Counted from the first letter of the stretch, positions 1 to 9,172 are shown. The stretch: 64,000 nucleotides of DNA from Pedobacter rhodius (GCF_027213645.1 NZ_JAPWGL010000003.1:62001-126000); one strand, 5' to 3'. A program made the numbers and translations. Notes: a model not told the origin generated them from the sequence alone.

Positions 1-1233
1 GGTACCAATGGTCCGATTAAATCTGATGTGGTATTAATTAAAGCAGATAGTGTTGCCGATTTAGCAAAATACAAAGGCAAATTAGCCGGCAAAATCGTTA
101 TGATGGATGCAGGTGCACCGTTAACAAGTGGCATCAGACCGGATTTTTCCCGTTATGCAGATACAACTCTAGCAAAAATGGCTGAAGCAAAACCAATGGC
201 TGGCGGTCAGCGGGGACCACGCCCGGGCGGCGCAAATAACATGATGGCACAAATGATGAAAATGCGTGAAGTTCGTGCGGCAATGAGCGCAATGCTGGTT
301 GAAGAAAAAGTTGGCCTGATTTTAACTTACGCCCGTGGCGGACAAGGTACTTTCTTTACAAGTAACGGTGCTTCATACGCTTTGGATGCCAAACCTGTTT
401 CGCCTGAATTAGAGGTTGCAGCGGAAGATTATTTACATATCCTTCGCTTATTACGTGCCGGAAAAACGGTAGAGATTGAGGCTGATATCAAAACTTCATT
501 TTACAATCAAGACCCGCAAGGTTACAATGTAATTGCGGAAATTCCGGGAACAGATAAAAAACTTAAAGACGAATTGGTGATGATTGGCGGTCACTTTGAT
601 TCGTGGCATGCCGGTACCGGTGCAACAGACAATGCTGCAGGTTCTGCTGTTATGATGGAAGCCATGCGCATTTTAAAATCGATAGAATTTAAACCAAAAC
701 GTACCATTCGCATCGCACTCTGGAGCTCTGAAGAACAAGGCTTATTTGGTTCGAGAGGATACGTTGCAAAACATTTCGGCGATCCGAAAACAATGGTTTT
801 AACACCAGATCAGAAAAAAATCTCTGCTTATTATAACTTAGATAACGGTACGGGAAAAATCAGAGGTGTTTATTTACAAGGTAATGAAGCAGCCGGCCCG
901 ATTTTTAAAAGCTGGCTAACGCCATTTGCTGATTTAGGCGCAACTACAATTACAGTAAGCAACACGGGCGGTACCGATCACCAGGCCTTTGATGCTGTAG
1001 GTATACCGGGCTTCCAGTTTATTCAGGACCCAATGGACTACAATACCCGTACACACCATAGCAATATGGATACGTATGATAGATTAGTTGAAGATGATTT
1101 AAAACAAGCTGCAACAATTATTGCATCTTTTGTTTACAATACATCGCAACGTGATGCACAAATTCCAAGAAAAGAATTACCAGCTGCACCTGCTGCAGCC
1201 ACAACCGGAACAACTGCTCCGGCACGTAACTAA
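1..1233 (+). CDS. M28 family zinc metallopeptidase, 5' truncated by window edge
   Basis: The frame is open from base 1, so the start and signal peptide lie outside the window. The visible ~410 residues hold a PA-like insert with a Met/Gly-rich loop, then the M28 catalytic core. Metal ligands are seen in GGHFDSWHAGTGATDNAAG (His and Asp), SSEEQG (catalytic Glu pair), YNLDNG (Asp) and THHSNMDTYD (last His). This is the pattern of bacterial carboxypeptidase Q-like or aminopeptidase enzymes that trim peptides outside the cytoplasm. The C-terminus is an Ala/Thr/Pro-rich low-complexity tail after the fold. Peptidase family is firm; exact specificity and export are inferred from family. Confidence 0.93.
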   Translation, partial: GTNGPIKSDVVLIKADSVADLAKYKGKLAGKIVMMDAGAPLTSGIRPDFSRYADTTLAKMAEAKPMAGGQRGPRPGGANNMMAQMMKMREVRAAMSAMLVEEKVGLILTYARGGQGTFFTSNGASYALDAKPVSPELEVAAEDYLHILRLLRAGKTVEIEADIKTSFYNQDPQGYNVIAEIPGTDKKLKDELVMIGGHFDSWHAGTGATDNAAGSAVMMEAMRILKSIEFKPKRTIRIALWSSEEQGLFGSRGYVAKHFGDPKTMVLTPDQKKISAYYNLDNGTGKIRGVYLQGNEAAGPIFKSWLTPFADLGATTITVSNTGGTDHQAFDAVGIPGFQFIQDPMDYNTRTHHSNMDTYDRLVEDDLKQAATIIASFVYNTSQRDAQIPRKELPAAPAAATTGTTAPARN

Positions 1234-1258
1234 AAATCAAATTCTATAAAACAAGATA

Positions 1259-1286
1259 GGTCCCGATTTTCATCGGGACCTTTTCT
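1259..1286 (+). terminator. Rho-independent terminator after M28 peptidase gene
   Basis: A perfect 9-bp stem (GGTCCCGAT / ATCGGGACC) with a TTTC loop is followed by TTTT, 25 bases after the stop codon. Confidence 0.85.
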
Positions 1287-1780
1287 GGATTGTTTTTCAT
1301 AATCCTAACTAAAACTAAAAAGATTTGATCGGCTTAACTGGTAGAAGCTGTCTGAATTGAGGTGTTTGAGAGGCGTGCTGAGGCAGCAATATTGTTATTT
1401 AATTAAAGTTAACCGAATAATAAAGGCGCTTATCATTATAAAAACCCTCACCCGGCTCTGTTTTATTTTATTATAAATTGTTTTGTTTCTAAAACATTTT
1501 CCGGAATTAAAATTCCGCTTTTAAATATTTATTGAGTGGCTTATTAATTAATTAGCTGTTTGGTTTTTGGTAACATTATCTAAAGGATTGGTTAATCGAT
1601 TATATACCTAGATTATGTGGCCTTTTGTTTAATTCAAAAATAAATGGAAAGGACATTAATATTCAGGACTGAAACACCCTTTTTAACAGGGTAATTTTAC
1701 GGTAATTTGAGGGGCAATTTTACGGTTGATAAATCGGGTATTTATCACCAATTTTAAAAGATAAATAGCCCAAACAAATT
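1287..1780. other. 494-bp intergenic region without recognised gene
   Basis: AT-rich with many stops in all frames. I see no RNA gene and no repeat shared with other gaps of this window. It should contain the promoter of the unit that starts at 1781, but no clear TAnnTTTG box stands out. Confidence 0.5.
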
Positions 1781-2263
1781 ATGACTGAAAATCCCCTTAA
1801 AAGAGATGGTACAGATAATACCATCCCGTTAGATATTGCAAAGAAAATGACTGCGGCTTTTAGAGAAAGCCAGACAACTGATAAAGGTACTTACACGAAA
1901 GCGGCTTGGTTTCCAGCCAAACAAATTACACAACTTGCTGAAAAAGTGAAATCTTTTGATGGAGATGGCGTTCGGGTTTATTTCGGAAGATATACACAAG
2001 AAATAATTGATGCCATAAATAAATTAGATTATGGAGACAAAATACCTGATAGTTATGTAAACATGGATACCATAATGTTTGTTGTTACAAAAATTATTAA
2101 TGGCGTACCAAAAACAGATTATTTTACGGATAAGGTAGGTCATGGACACGAACATAGACATGGACATCACCACCCAATTTGTGATCCGCCTTTACCAACA
2201 GATCCGGATAACCGATCAGAATTGTGTCCTACAATTTGTGATGAGAATAGCCCGTTAATGTAG
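1781..2263 (+). CDS. Hypothetical cytosolic protein with His-rich and Cys-rich tail
   Basis: 160 residues without signal peptide or membrane segment. The first ~120 residues look like a small globular domain that I do not recognise. The tail is striking: a His cluster (HGHEHRHGHHH) at about 126-136, then PICDPP and CPTICDE with three cysteines. Such a tail could bind Zn, Ni or Cu, which is inference. It starts with ATG and is followed after 29 bases by a 7TM protein and then by a histidine kinase and response regulator, so it may belong to one sensory unit. Function unknown. Confidence 0.75.
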   Translation: MTENPLKRDGTDNTIPLDIAKKMTAAFRESQTTDKGTYTKAAWFPAKQITQLAEKVKSFDGDGVRVYFGRYTQEIIDAINKLDYGDKIPDSYVNMDTIMFVVTKIINGVPKTDYFTDKVGHGHEHRHGHHHPICDPPLPTDPDNRSELCPTICDENSPLM

Positions 2264-2292
2264 CCTATAATTTATAATCAAAAAGAGGTATA

Positions 2293-2946
2293 ATGCTTAA
2301 TCTACTCTCAGTAAGTTCTAAAATAGAGCTTATATGCCTGATATTTGCTCTTATATTTTTAATTAAAGACAAAACATCATTTTGGAGAATTACTATTCTA
2401 TATCTTTTTTTGGTTATTTCGACAGAAATTTTCGCTAAGTATATCGGCAGAATTTACCACAGTAATTTAATAGTATACAATATTTATACGTTTTTCGAAT
2501 TAACATATGTTACTTATGCTTTTTATTACTTCCTGAAAGATTTTTTACCTATTAAAAAATTTCTAATAGCGGCCTATCTCCTCATACTCTCAATCTATAT
2601 TGGCTTTTCTATAATGAACGATATGGTATTAGTATATAATTCAATCACAATAAGTATTATGTCGGTTGTATTTGTTATATATGGTTTAATGTATTTCTAC
2701 TTATTATTAAAAGATGAAAAATATATTGATTTAAAATTTCACCCTGCTTTTTGGTGGGTTGGCGGTGCTATAATTTTTTATTTTGGAGGAACACTTGCTA
2801 ACTTCTTTTTCGATATCATTCAACAAAAGTTTTTAGGTAAATTTAATACACGTCAGATTATCTACACGACGTTAAACGTATTTCTTTATAGTTTTTGGTC
2901 ATACTCTTTTATATGCAGAGCTCGTCAGCGGAAAATATGTCAATAA
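2293..2946 (+). CDS. Seven-transmembrane hypothetical protein beside a histidine kinase
   Basis: 217 residues, almost all hydrophobic, with about seven predicted helices (near 10-25, 32-48, 60-83, 89-107, 115-141, 150-170 and 185-208) and short polar links. No known motif is visible. A purine-rich AGAGG lies five bases before the ATG. Its 3' end overlaps the following histidine kinase gene by 34 bases, implying translational coupling. As that kinase has only one membrane segment and no sensor domain, this protein may act as its membrane input; this is inferred from context only. Confidence 0.8.
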   Translation: MLNLLSVSSKIELICLIFALIFLIKDKTSFWRITILYLFLVISTEIFAKYIGRIYHSNLIVYNIYTFFELTYVTYAFYYFLKDFLPIKKFLIAAYLLILSIYIGFSIMNDMVLVYNSITISIMSVVFVIYGLMYFYLLLKDEKYIDLKFHPAFWWVGGAIIFYFGGTLANFFFDIIQQKFLGKFNTRQIIYTTLNVFLYSFWSYSFICRARQRKICQ

Positions 2947-3704
2947 TTTTATTGGCGTCATTAGTATTTCTATTGATGCCAATATTCTTATTACTTTACA
3001 TCAGATCGTACAACAGGCATAAAAAGAATCATTTCGTTGAGAAGGAAAATATGCGTCAAAAATTTGAATCTGAAATTTTGAAAACGCACATCGAAGTTCA
3101 GGAGCAGACCATGCAAACCATAGCTACTGAGCTCCATGATAATATCGGACAACTTTTAAGCCTGACTACATTAACCTTAAACTCCATAAATATTCCTGAA
3201 AACGAGAAGGCTGCTGAGAAGATTGGAAATTCACTTTCTTTAATTAATAAATCTATTAAGGAAATAAGAGAACTTGCTAAAATTTTACATGGCGAACAAA
3301 TTGTAGAATCTGGTATCGGAAATGCAATTGAACAGGAAATTAACTGGCTAAAAAGAGCTGGTGCTTATGACCTTCATGTAAATAATGACCTGTTAGGATT
3401 AAATATTTCATCTTCTGATAAGGATTTGATCATACTCAGGTTATTACAAGAAATTATAAATAACATTATTAAGCACGCGCAGGCAACATCAATTCAAATC
3501 GACGCCTATTTAAAGAACGAAATTTTATTCTTAACCGTTAAAGAAAACGGTATCGGTTTTGATTATGAAGAAGCCAAAAACAAAAAGGCAGGAATAGGAC
3601 TAGCATCGATTCAAAAAAGGGTGGAGCTGATTAAAGGGAAAATTGATGTAAATTCGGCTTCTGAAAAAGGCACCTCTATTTTTATCGAAATTCCATACCC
3701 TTAA
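2913..3704 (+). CDS. NarL-type sensor histidine kinase with one N-terminal membrane anchor
   Basis: About 263 residues. One membrane helix (about 9-30) is followed by a short coiled region, a HisKA_3 dimerisation box with the phospho-acceptor in ELHDNIGQ (His75 from this start), and a HATPase domain with N-box (LLQEIINNIIKHAQ) and G-box (ENGIGFD, KAGIGLASI). No periplasmic or PAS sensor domain is present. The frame is also open from a TTG at 2895; I prefer ATG 2913 because related kinases have a few residues before the helix, but ATG 2937 is possible. It overlaps the 7TM gene and lies two bases from its response regulator at 3707. Confidence 0.9.
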   Translation: MQSSSAENMSIILLASLVFLLMPIFLLLYIRSYNRHKKNHFVEKENMRQKFESEILKTHIEVQEQTMQTIATELHDNIGQLLSLTTLTLNSINIPENEKAAEKIGNSLSLINKSIKEIRELAKILHGEQIVESGIGNAIEQEINWLKRAGAYDLHVNNDLLGLNISSSDKDLIILRLLQEIINNIIKHAQATSIQIDAYLKNEILFLTVKENGIGFDYEEAKNKKAGIGLASIQKRVELIKGKIDVNSASEKGTSIFIEIPYP

Positions 3705-3706
3705 AC

Positions 3707-4348
3707 ATGCAAACAGAATCCTTATCTATAGGCATCGTCGACGACCACACGCTTTTTCGTTCGGGCCTTGCCAATCTTTTATCAGAATTTGATGAAATAA
3801 ATGTAATTTTTGAGGCCACAAATGGCAGCGACATGCAAAAGCAGATAAAGCTGCATCCTGATGTTCGGCTTATCTTAATGGATATTAATATGCCAATAAT
3901 GGATGGTTACGCTGCAACCCGTTATGTAAAAAAGGAATATCCAGGTATCAATGTTCTTGCATTAAGCATGCACGAAGATGAAAATGCAATAATCGGGATG
4001 CTGAAAGCAGGTGCCGGCGGCTATATTTTAAAGGGATCCACACCTACCGAGTTAGTCGCTGCAATTAAAGCCATTATTGATAAAGGTTTCTATATAAATG
4101 AAATGGTTTCCGGAAGATTATTGTTTTCACTTAAACAGGATGAACCAAAACCTTTAATTACAGAAAAGGAACTTACATTTTTACAGCACTGCAGTACTGA
4201 ATTTACTTATAAGGAGATTGCAGAATTAATGAACATTAGCCCGAGAACAGTGGATAATTATCGCGAATCGTTATTCGCCAAACTTAATATAAAAACACGA
4301 ACCGGCTTAGTCGTTTACGGAATTAAGCATAATTTGATTAAAATCTAA
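3707..4348 (+). CDS. LuxR/NarL family response regulator
   Basis: 213 residues with an N-terminal receiver domain (acidic pair Asp12-Asp13, phospho-acceptor Asp59 in ILMDINMP, Lys in GYILKGS) and a C-terminal LuxR helix-turn-helix (TYKEIAELMNISPRTVDNY). It is the partner of the kinase that ends two bases upstream, and would bind DNA after phosphorylation. Its targets cannot be read from the window; autoregulation of the 1781 unit is possible. The family assignment is firm. Confidence 0.95.
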   Translation: MQTESLSIGIVDDHTLFRSGLANLLSEFDEINVIFEATNGSDMQKQIKLHPDVRLILMDINMPIMDGYAATRYVKKEYPGINVLALSMHEDENAIIGMLKAGAGGYILKGSTPTELVAAIKAIIDKGFYINEMVSGRLLFSLKQDEPKPLITEKELTFLQHCSTEFTYKEIAELMNISPRTVDNYRESLFAKLNIKTRTGLVVYGIKHNLIKI

Positions 4349-4393
4349 ATTTAAGAACCCATTTAAATAGTCGAAAAATAATTGTTAAAAAAC

Positions 4394-4424
4394 TTGTTTA
4401 ACTAATTAATTAGTTTTAACTTTA
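4394..4424 (+). promoter_or_regulatory. blaI promoter with perfect palindromic operator in the spacer
   Basis: TTG (4394-4396) and TAACTTTA (4417-4424, seven of eight matches to TAnnTTTG) are 20 bases apart, the spacing of the Bacteroidota housekeeping promoter. The spacer contains the perfect 16-bp palindrome AACTAATTAATTAGTT (4400-4415). A repressor bound there would cover both promoter boxes. BlaI/MecI regulators are dimeric winged-helix repressors that often bind such sites at their own gene, so autorepression is the simplest reading. A leader of about 38 bases would follow. Confidence 0.7.
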
Positions 4425-4466
4425 ATATCAAAGACATACATTGTCTGTTCCTATAATCTAAAAAAA

Positions 4467-4844
4467 ATGGATATTAAAGATTTAACCAAAGCCGAAGAGC
4501 AAATCATGCAAGTTTTGTGGCAATTGGAAAAAGCATTTGTTAAAGAGGTAATTGATGAATTACCCCTTCCAAAACCTGCATATAACACCGTATCAACCAT
4601 TATCAGAATTCTTGAAACCAAAGGATTTATCGGTCACGAAGCTTTTGGCAAAGCGCATCAGTACCATCCTTTAATCAGCAAAGAGGAATATAAGCGCCAT
4701 GCTACTGAAAAATTATTGGGTAATTATTTCGAAAACTCCGTTGAGAGTATGTTTTCTTTTTTTGTTAAAGAAGAAAAACTGGATTTAAGTGATGTGGATG
4801 AAATTTTAAAAATGATTAATAAAATTAAACACAAACCAAGATGA
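4467..4844 (+). CDS. BlaI/MecI/CopY family transcriptional repressor
   Basis: 125 residues: a winged-helix domain (DLTKAEEQIMQVLWQLEKAF to the recognition helix around PAYNTVSTIIRILETKGFI) and a C-terminal dimerisation helix region. In Firmicutes these repressors are inactivated by the protease activity of the M56 membrane sensor BlaR1/MecR1. The M56 gene follows here with an ATGA overlap (4841-4844), which supports that pairing. In Bacteroidota such pairs are common without beta-lactamase, and none is present here, so the stimulus is unknown. Confidence 0.95.
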   Translation: MDIKDLTKAEEQIMQVLWQLEKAFVKEVIDELPLPKPAYNTVSTIIRILETKGFIGHEAFGKAHQYHPLISKEEYKRHATEKLLGNYFENSVESMFSFFVKEEKLDLSDVDEILKMINKIKHKPR

Positions 4845-6835
4845 GTTTTGCCCATTACCTTCTGCAGGTAAACTTATATCTGATTGTTTTTTATGGCTTT
4901 TATAAACTTCTTTTAGATAAAGAGACCTATTTTACGTTAAATCGTTTCTATTTGGTTACAGCGGGAATTCTATCGCTAAGCATACCTTTTATACGGCTAG
5001 AATGGCTTACGGAACAAAAGGCAGCCCAACAAGTTTATACAACTGTTAAATGGGATGCTGTTTTGCAACAAGCCACTATTGTAACAGAAGGGCATGAAGG
5101 TTTTAACTGGGGCAACTTATTGGTGTATGTGTATTGCGGAGGAATTTTATTTTTCCTTTGCCGGTTAATTTATAATCTGCTGGTTGTAAATAAACTTATC
5201 AGGAAAGCTAAAGAAGGCTCAGCCTTTTCTTTCTTTGGCAGAAAAGTAATCGATTTAGACCTTCCAAAAAGTGATGTAATTGATAGTCATGAAGAAGCGC
5301 ACATCAAACAGTGGCATACTTTAGATATATTATTTTTTGAGTTAATTGGAATTATTACCTGGCTTAACCCGGTTATTTATTTTTATAAAAAAACGATAAA
5401 AAATATCCATGAGTTTTTAGCAGATGAACATGCTGCTGAATTTCAGGGTGATAAAGCTGAATATGCGATGCTGATTTTAAGTAAATCTTTCGGCATTAAT
5501 CCAAATGCTTTAACCAGTAATTTCTTCGATAAATCTCTAATTAAGAAGCGAATTTATATGCTTCATAAAGAGCGGTCGAAGAAAACGGCTGTACTTAAAT
5601 ACGGCATCTCGATTCCTTTATTTGCCATTTTTATTGTGTTCTCATCGGCAACAGTGCGGAAGAATCAAAAGCTTTTTGCCTTTTCGGAACAAATTCCGCT
5701 GGAACAACCAATTAAACTGGTTGAAGAGCTGGTTAGCGAACCAATTAAATCGAACGATACCGGAAAAAACCCTGCAAAAATCGTTGTTCACAGCGTACCG
5801 GTAGAAAGAGACTGGAAAGACTTTTACAATTTTCTAGGTAAAACAATAATTTATCCTAAAGATGCACAGGAAAGTGACTTGCAAGGTAATGCACTGATAA
5901 AGTTCACCCTAAGGAATGGTAAAGTGAGCGATTTAAGTACCAATGCAGATTTAGGGAAAGGCTGTGATGAGGAGGTTATGAAAGCTATTTTATCTTATAA
6001 AGGCTTTAAAGAAGTAGAAAACGGCAAATATGCGTTAAAAGTAGCTTTCAGGTTAGATGGATCCGAAGCCGGGATTCAGAATGAAGCCGTTGGTGATATT
6101 AAAGGTTATGAAGAACTGGCACAGCTTAATGTTACCGGTTTTGCGCCTTCAGCAACTTTGGCAGCCGCAGAAGAAGTTAACAAAGAGAAAGTTTACGATT
6201 TTGTAAGTATTGAGAAAGTTCCTGAGTTTCCTGGAGGGATGAAAAAATTTAATGAATATTTGAGTAAAAGCATTAAATATCCTGAAGCAGCACAAGATAA
6301 TAACGTTCAGGGCAAAGTATGGTTATCTTTTACCGTAGAAAAAAATGGAGCACTTAGTGATATTATAATTACCCGCGGCTTAGGAAGTGGCACGGACGAA
6401 GAGGCTAAACGGGTATTGGAAAAATCGCCGAAATGGACACCAGGTATACAAAACGGTAAAGCAGTTCGTGTAAAATACAATATCAATATAAATTTTAAGC
6501 TCGACACTGAAAATGAAAAACCAAAGCCGGTTACTGAAAATTCAAAGTTAACTTCAATTAGTATTAAAGATATTGAAGGCAAAAACAGTCCTTTAGTGAT
6601 TCTGGACGGTATAGCACAAAAAAAAGATGCATTGAAATACATCAATCCTGAAACTATTGAATCCATTTCTGTTTTAAAGGATGCGAGTGCGTACGCGATT
6701 TATGGAAGCAAAAGTGTCAACGGGGTTATACTAATTACTTCAAAAGCAAGTAAGAACAGCATTTTTAAAAAGCCTGAACATTCCGAATTAACAATAGATA
6801 ACTCTTCAAATCATACTGTAAAAACAAGATTGTAA
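4841..6835 (+). CDS. M56 (BlaR1-like) membrane metallopeptidase fused to two TonB domains and a plug-like domain
   Basis: 664 residues. The first ~300 form an M56 peptidase with several membrane helices, a zinc motif HEEAH at 150-154 and a probable third ligand Glu191 in HEFLADEHA. After the last helix come two TonB C-terminal-type domains (about 330-410 and 450-555, the second starting KVYDFVSIEKVPEFPGG) and a segment like a TonB receptor plug (about 590-650, SPLVILDG ... NGVILITSK). The protein would sense an envelope signal and relieve BlaI repression; the periplasmic TonB-like part may contact receptors or cell wall. The second TonB domain is closely matched by the separate gene at 7658, and the plug-like part by the gene at 6841. 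Fusion order is seen directly; the sensing role is inferred. Confidence 0.92.
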   Translation: MSFAHYLLQVNLYLIVFYGFYKLLLDKETYFTLNRFYLVTAGILSLSIPFIRLEWLTEQKAAQQVYTTVKWDAVLQQATIVTEGHEGFNWGNLLVYVYCGGILFFLCRLIYNLLVVNKLIRKAKEGSAFSFFGRKVIDLDLPKSDVIDSHEEAHIKQWHTLDILFFELIGIITWLNPVIYFYKKTIKNIHEFLADEHAAEFQGDKAEYAMLILSKSFGINPNALTSNFFDKSLIKKRIYMLHKERSKKTAVLKYGISIPLFAIFIVFSSATVRKNQKLFAFSEQIPLEQPIKLVEELVSEPIKSNDTGKNPAKIVVHSVPVERDWKDFYNFLGKTIIYPKDAQESDLQGNALIKFTLRNGKVSDLSTNADLGKGCDEEVMKAILSYKGFKEVENGKYALKVAFRLDGSEAGIQNEAVGDIKGYEELAQLNVTGFAPSATLAAAEEVNKEKVYDFVSIEKVPEFPGGMKKFNEYLSKSIKYPEAAQDNNVQGKVWLSFTVEKNGALSDIIITRGLGSGTDEEAKRVLEKSPKWTPGIQNGKAVRVKYNININFKLDTENEKPKPVTENSKLTSISIKDIEGKNSPLVILDGIAQKKDALKYINPETIESISVLKDASAYAIYGSKSVNGVILITSKASKNSIFKKPEHSELTIDNSSNHTVKTRL

Positions 6836-6840
6836 TCGTT

Positions 6841-7530
6841 ATGAAAAAGTTATTTCTAATATCAGCACTAATAATTGGCGCAATTACTAACGGCTTTGCG
6901 CAAAGCCAACCCGACAGCTTAATTAAAAAGTCGCCTAATATTCAAATAAGAGCTATTAAAAACCCGATTTATGTAATTGATGGCGTTAAGCAGGAGGCTT
7001 CGGAATTTACAATTGCGAGCGTTAAAACAGACTCGATAGCAGAAATCAAAATCTTCAAGAACGATGATGCTGTAAAGTTATTTGGGCCTGACGCCGTAGA
7101 TGGTGTAATTTTGATTACAACAAAGTCAGGGAAAAACAATGCAGCAAATTTAGATTTAGCGCAAAAACTTAGCCTGATGTCTGAAGGAAAAGGTGTAAGC
7201 AAACTAACCAATTTAAAAATTTACGGCAATGCGCCTGCAGGAAAAGCATCTGCAATATCAGCTGACAACAAACCCAAAATTATCATCCGGGGTCTGGAAC
7301 AACAATCTTCAACTAATTTTAATGATGTAGTTTATATTTTGGACGGACAGAAAATAGAAAAGACTGCTGTAAGTTGGATAAATCCGGATACCATTCAAAG
7401 TATTACCGTACTAAAAAACGATAGCGCAATTGCACAATATGGCCCTCAGGCAAGCAATGGAGTTGTTATAATTACTTCAAAACCTGTAAAGCGGCCTAAA
7501 GATACGGATAGGCCTGTAGATAAAAATTAG
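6841..7530 (+). CDS. Secreted protein with two TonB-receptor plug-like repeats
   Basis: 229 residues with a signal peptide (cleavage near GFAQ-SQ). Two repeats share the pattern of a plug domain: NPIYVIDGVK ... VDGVILITTKSG near 42-100 and DVVYILDGQK ... SNGVVIITSK near 160-215. No beta-barrel follows, so it is not a receptor. It lies five bases after the M56 gene, whose C-terminus carries the same motif, and is probably co-transcribed. It may be a periplasmic partner of the M56 sensor or of TonB-linked systems; function unknown. Confidence 0.85.
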   Translation: MKKLFLISALIIGAITNGFAQSQPDSLIKKSPNIQIRAIKNPIYVIDGVKQEASEFTIASVKTDSIAEIKIFKNDDAVKLFGPDAVDGVILITTKSGKNNAANLDLAQKLSLMSEGKGVSKLTNLKIYGNAPAGKASAISADNKPKIIIRGLEQQSSTNFNDVVYILDGQKIEKTAVSWINPDTIQSITVLKNDSAIAQYGPQASNGVVIITSKPVKRPKDTDRPVDKN

Positions 7531-7657
7531 ACGGGATAATTTTAAAATTTACTGATTTCAACAGCATCTTCATGAGCTAAAATGAAGGTAACAGGGAATC
7601 TTTTGCCTAAAAAACTCAATAAAACTAATACTAATTTAAAAACTAAATTTTATAACA

Positions 7658-8050
7658 ATGAAAAAACTATTGATTTTACCGGCACTGCTAATCATTTTAA
7701 TGATTGGTAATTTTGAGACAAAAGCACAGAAAGTTTATGATTTCGTATCAGTTGATAAGGTACCTGCATATCCGGGTGGCATGCAGAAGTTTTATGAATA
7801 TTTAAGCAAAAACATTAAATTTCCTGAAGTTGCGAAAAAGAACGGAACAAAGGGTAAGGTTGGGTTATCTTTCGTAGTAGAGAATACTGGTAAATTAACT
7901 GCTATTCAGGTAGTAAGGGGCTTAACAAAGGAAACAAATGCAGAAGCTATTAGAGTACTTGAAGAATCGCCCAAATGGAACGCCGGTTTGGTTAAAGGCA
8001 AGCCGGTTCGGGTAAAATATAATATAAACATTAACTTCTCTCAAAGCTAA
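7658..8050 (+). CDS. Secreted single TonB C-terminal domain protein
   Basis: 130 residues: signal peptide (to about residue 23) and one TonB C-terminal domain with YPGGMQKFYEYLSKNIKFP, KGKVGLSFVV and VRVKYNININF. The mature part is nearly the same as the second TonB domain of the M56 protein (for example both end VRVKYNININF), so one arose from the other by duplication. It lacks the membrane anchor and Pro-rich spacer of a true TonB and so cannot transmit energy itself. It follows the 6841 gene by 127 bases and ends before a terminator. Confidence 0.88.
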   Translation: MKKLLILPALLIILMIGNFETKAQKVYDFVSVDKVPAYPGGMQKFYEYLSKNIKFPEVAKKNGTKGKVGLSFVVENTGKLTAIQVVRGLTKETNAEAIRVLEESPKWNAGLVKGKPVRVKYNININFSQS

Positions 8051-8075
8051 TAGATAACCTTTAAGAAAACACAAA

Positions 8076-8100
8076 GCCCCGACAAATTGCCGGGGTTTTA
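8076..8100 (+). terminator. Terminator of the BlaI/M56 unit
   Basis: CCCCGAC and GCCGGGG pair with one mismatch around AAATT and are followed by TTTTA, 26 bases after the 7658 gene's stop. Confidence 0.7.
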
Positions 8101-8319
8101 TGCTTTCTCTCCTGTCTCGGAACACTAAATTTAGAAAATCTTTAATGTATATACAAATTTTACAGAATAAAATTTTTAATCAGGTAAATAATTGATATGC
8201 TAACATAGAAATATTACGGTATTCACAAATTATAATTTGTTTCGTTTAAATTTTATCACCTTTCATATCTTTCTGTTCCATTACTAATAATTTCATTATT
8301 CGATTAATTTCGGTTGGAA
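8101..8319. other. AT-rich spacer between convergent units
   Basis: Between two facing terminators. I see no gene, RNA or repeat here. Confidence 0.5.
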
Positions 8320-8349
8320 AATTAAAAAGCCCCAAACAAGTTTGAGGCT
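8320..8349 (-). terminator. Terminator of the sdhCAB operon
   Basis: Read on the minus strand, AGCCTCAAAC and GTTTGGGGCT pair around a two-base loop with one mismatch and are followed by a T-rich run, 37 bases past the sdhB stop. Confidence 0.75.
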
Positions 8350-8386
8350 TAAGAATTCCGAAATAATCGGAACGCACAGTATATTT

Positions 8387-9157
8387 TTAAATCGTTTCTT
8401 CCGAAAGAAATTTAGCCGAAGCGAAATCGCGGTTCATACGGGCAATGTTTTCCAGTGAAATACCCTTAGGACATTCCGCTTCACATGCACCTGTATTTGT
8501 ACAGTTACCAAAGCCTTCAGCATCCATTTGTGCCACCATGCTTTGTACACGGCGGTAACGTTCCGGCTGGCCCTGCGGCAATAACGCCAATTGAGATATT
8601 TTTGCAGAAACAAACAACATTGCAGATGCATTTTTACAAGTTGCAACACAAGCGCCGCAACCAATACAAGCAGCCGCTTCAAAAGCTGCATCAGCCTGCA
8701 TTTTAGGAATTGGCAAACTGTTTGCATCCTGCGCATTACCTGTGTTCACCGAAATGAATCCGCCTGCCGCAATAACCCTGTCAAATGCAGAACGGTCTAC
8801 CGTTAAATCTTTCACCACAGGAAACGCAGCGGCTCTCCAGGGCTCAACAACAATGGTATCGCCATCTTTGAAAGAACGCATGTGTAACTGGCAAGTGGTA
8901 ACTAAATCTTTCGGACCATGCGGACGACCATTAATAAACATGGAACACATACCGCAAATACCTTCGCGACAATCGTGATCGAAAACAACCGGCTCTTCGC
9001 CTTTGTTGATAAGATCCTCGTTTAACACATCGAACATCTCCAAGAAAGACATATCCGGCGAAATACCAGATAATTTATAATCTACCAAAGCACCTTTGGT
9101 ATTGTTATTTTTCTGACGCCAAACTTTCAGCGTTAAGTTCATATTTCCTGTACTCAT
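8387..9157 (-). CDS. sdhB: Succinate dehydrogenase / fumarate reductase iron-sulfur subunit
   Basis: 256 residues. It carries electrons from the FAD subunit to the membrane cytochrome. The [2Fe-2S] ligands are Cys63, Cys68, Cys71 and Cys89 ([10 protein letters not shown] and VTTC). The C-terminal half has [11 protein letters not shown] and [15 protein letters not shown] for the [4Fe-4S] and [3Fe-4S] clusters. It is third in the sdhC-sdhA-sdhB order usual for Bacteroidota. The 112-base gap to sdhA is filled with heptamer-type repeats, so the gene may sit on a longer mRNA with a hairpin before it. Confidence 0.97.
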   Translation of the reverse strand: MSTGNMNLTLKVWRQKNNNTKGALVDYKLSGISPDMSFLEMFDVLNEDLINKGEEPVVFDHDCREGICGMCSMFINGRPHGPKDLVTTCQLHMRSFKDGDTIVVEPWRAAAFPVVKDLTVDRSAFDRVIAAGGFISVNTGNAQDANSLPIPKMQADAAFEAAACIGCGACVATCKNASAMLFVSAKISQLALLPQGQPERYRRVQSMVAQMDAEGFGNCTNTGACEAECPKGISLENIARMNRDFASAKFLSEETI

Positions 9158-9172
9158 GATATTGAGATTTTA

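Noticed and set aside
6307..6666. 119-codon minus-strand frame inside the M56 gene
   Set aside because: Antisense to a clear TonB domain and plug-like segment; composition is that of a shadow.
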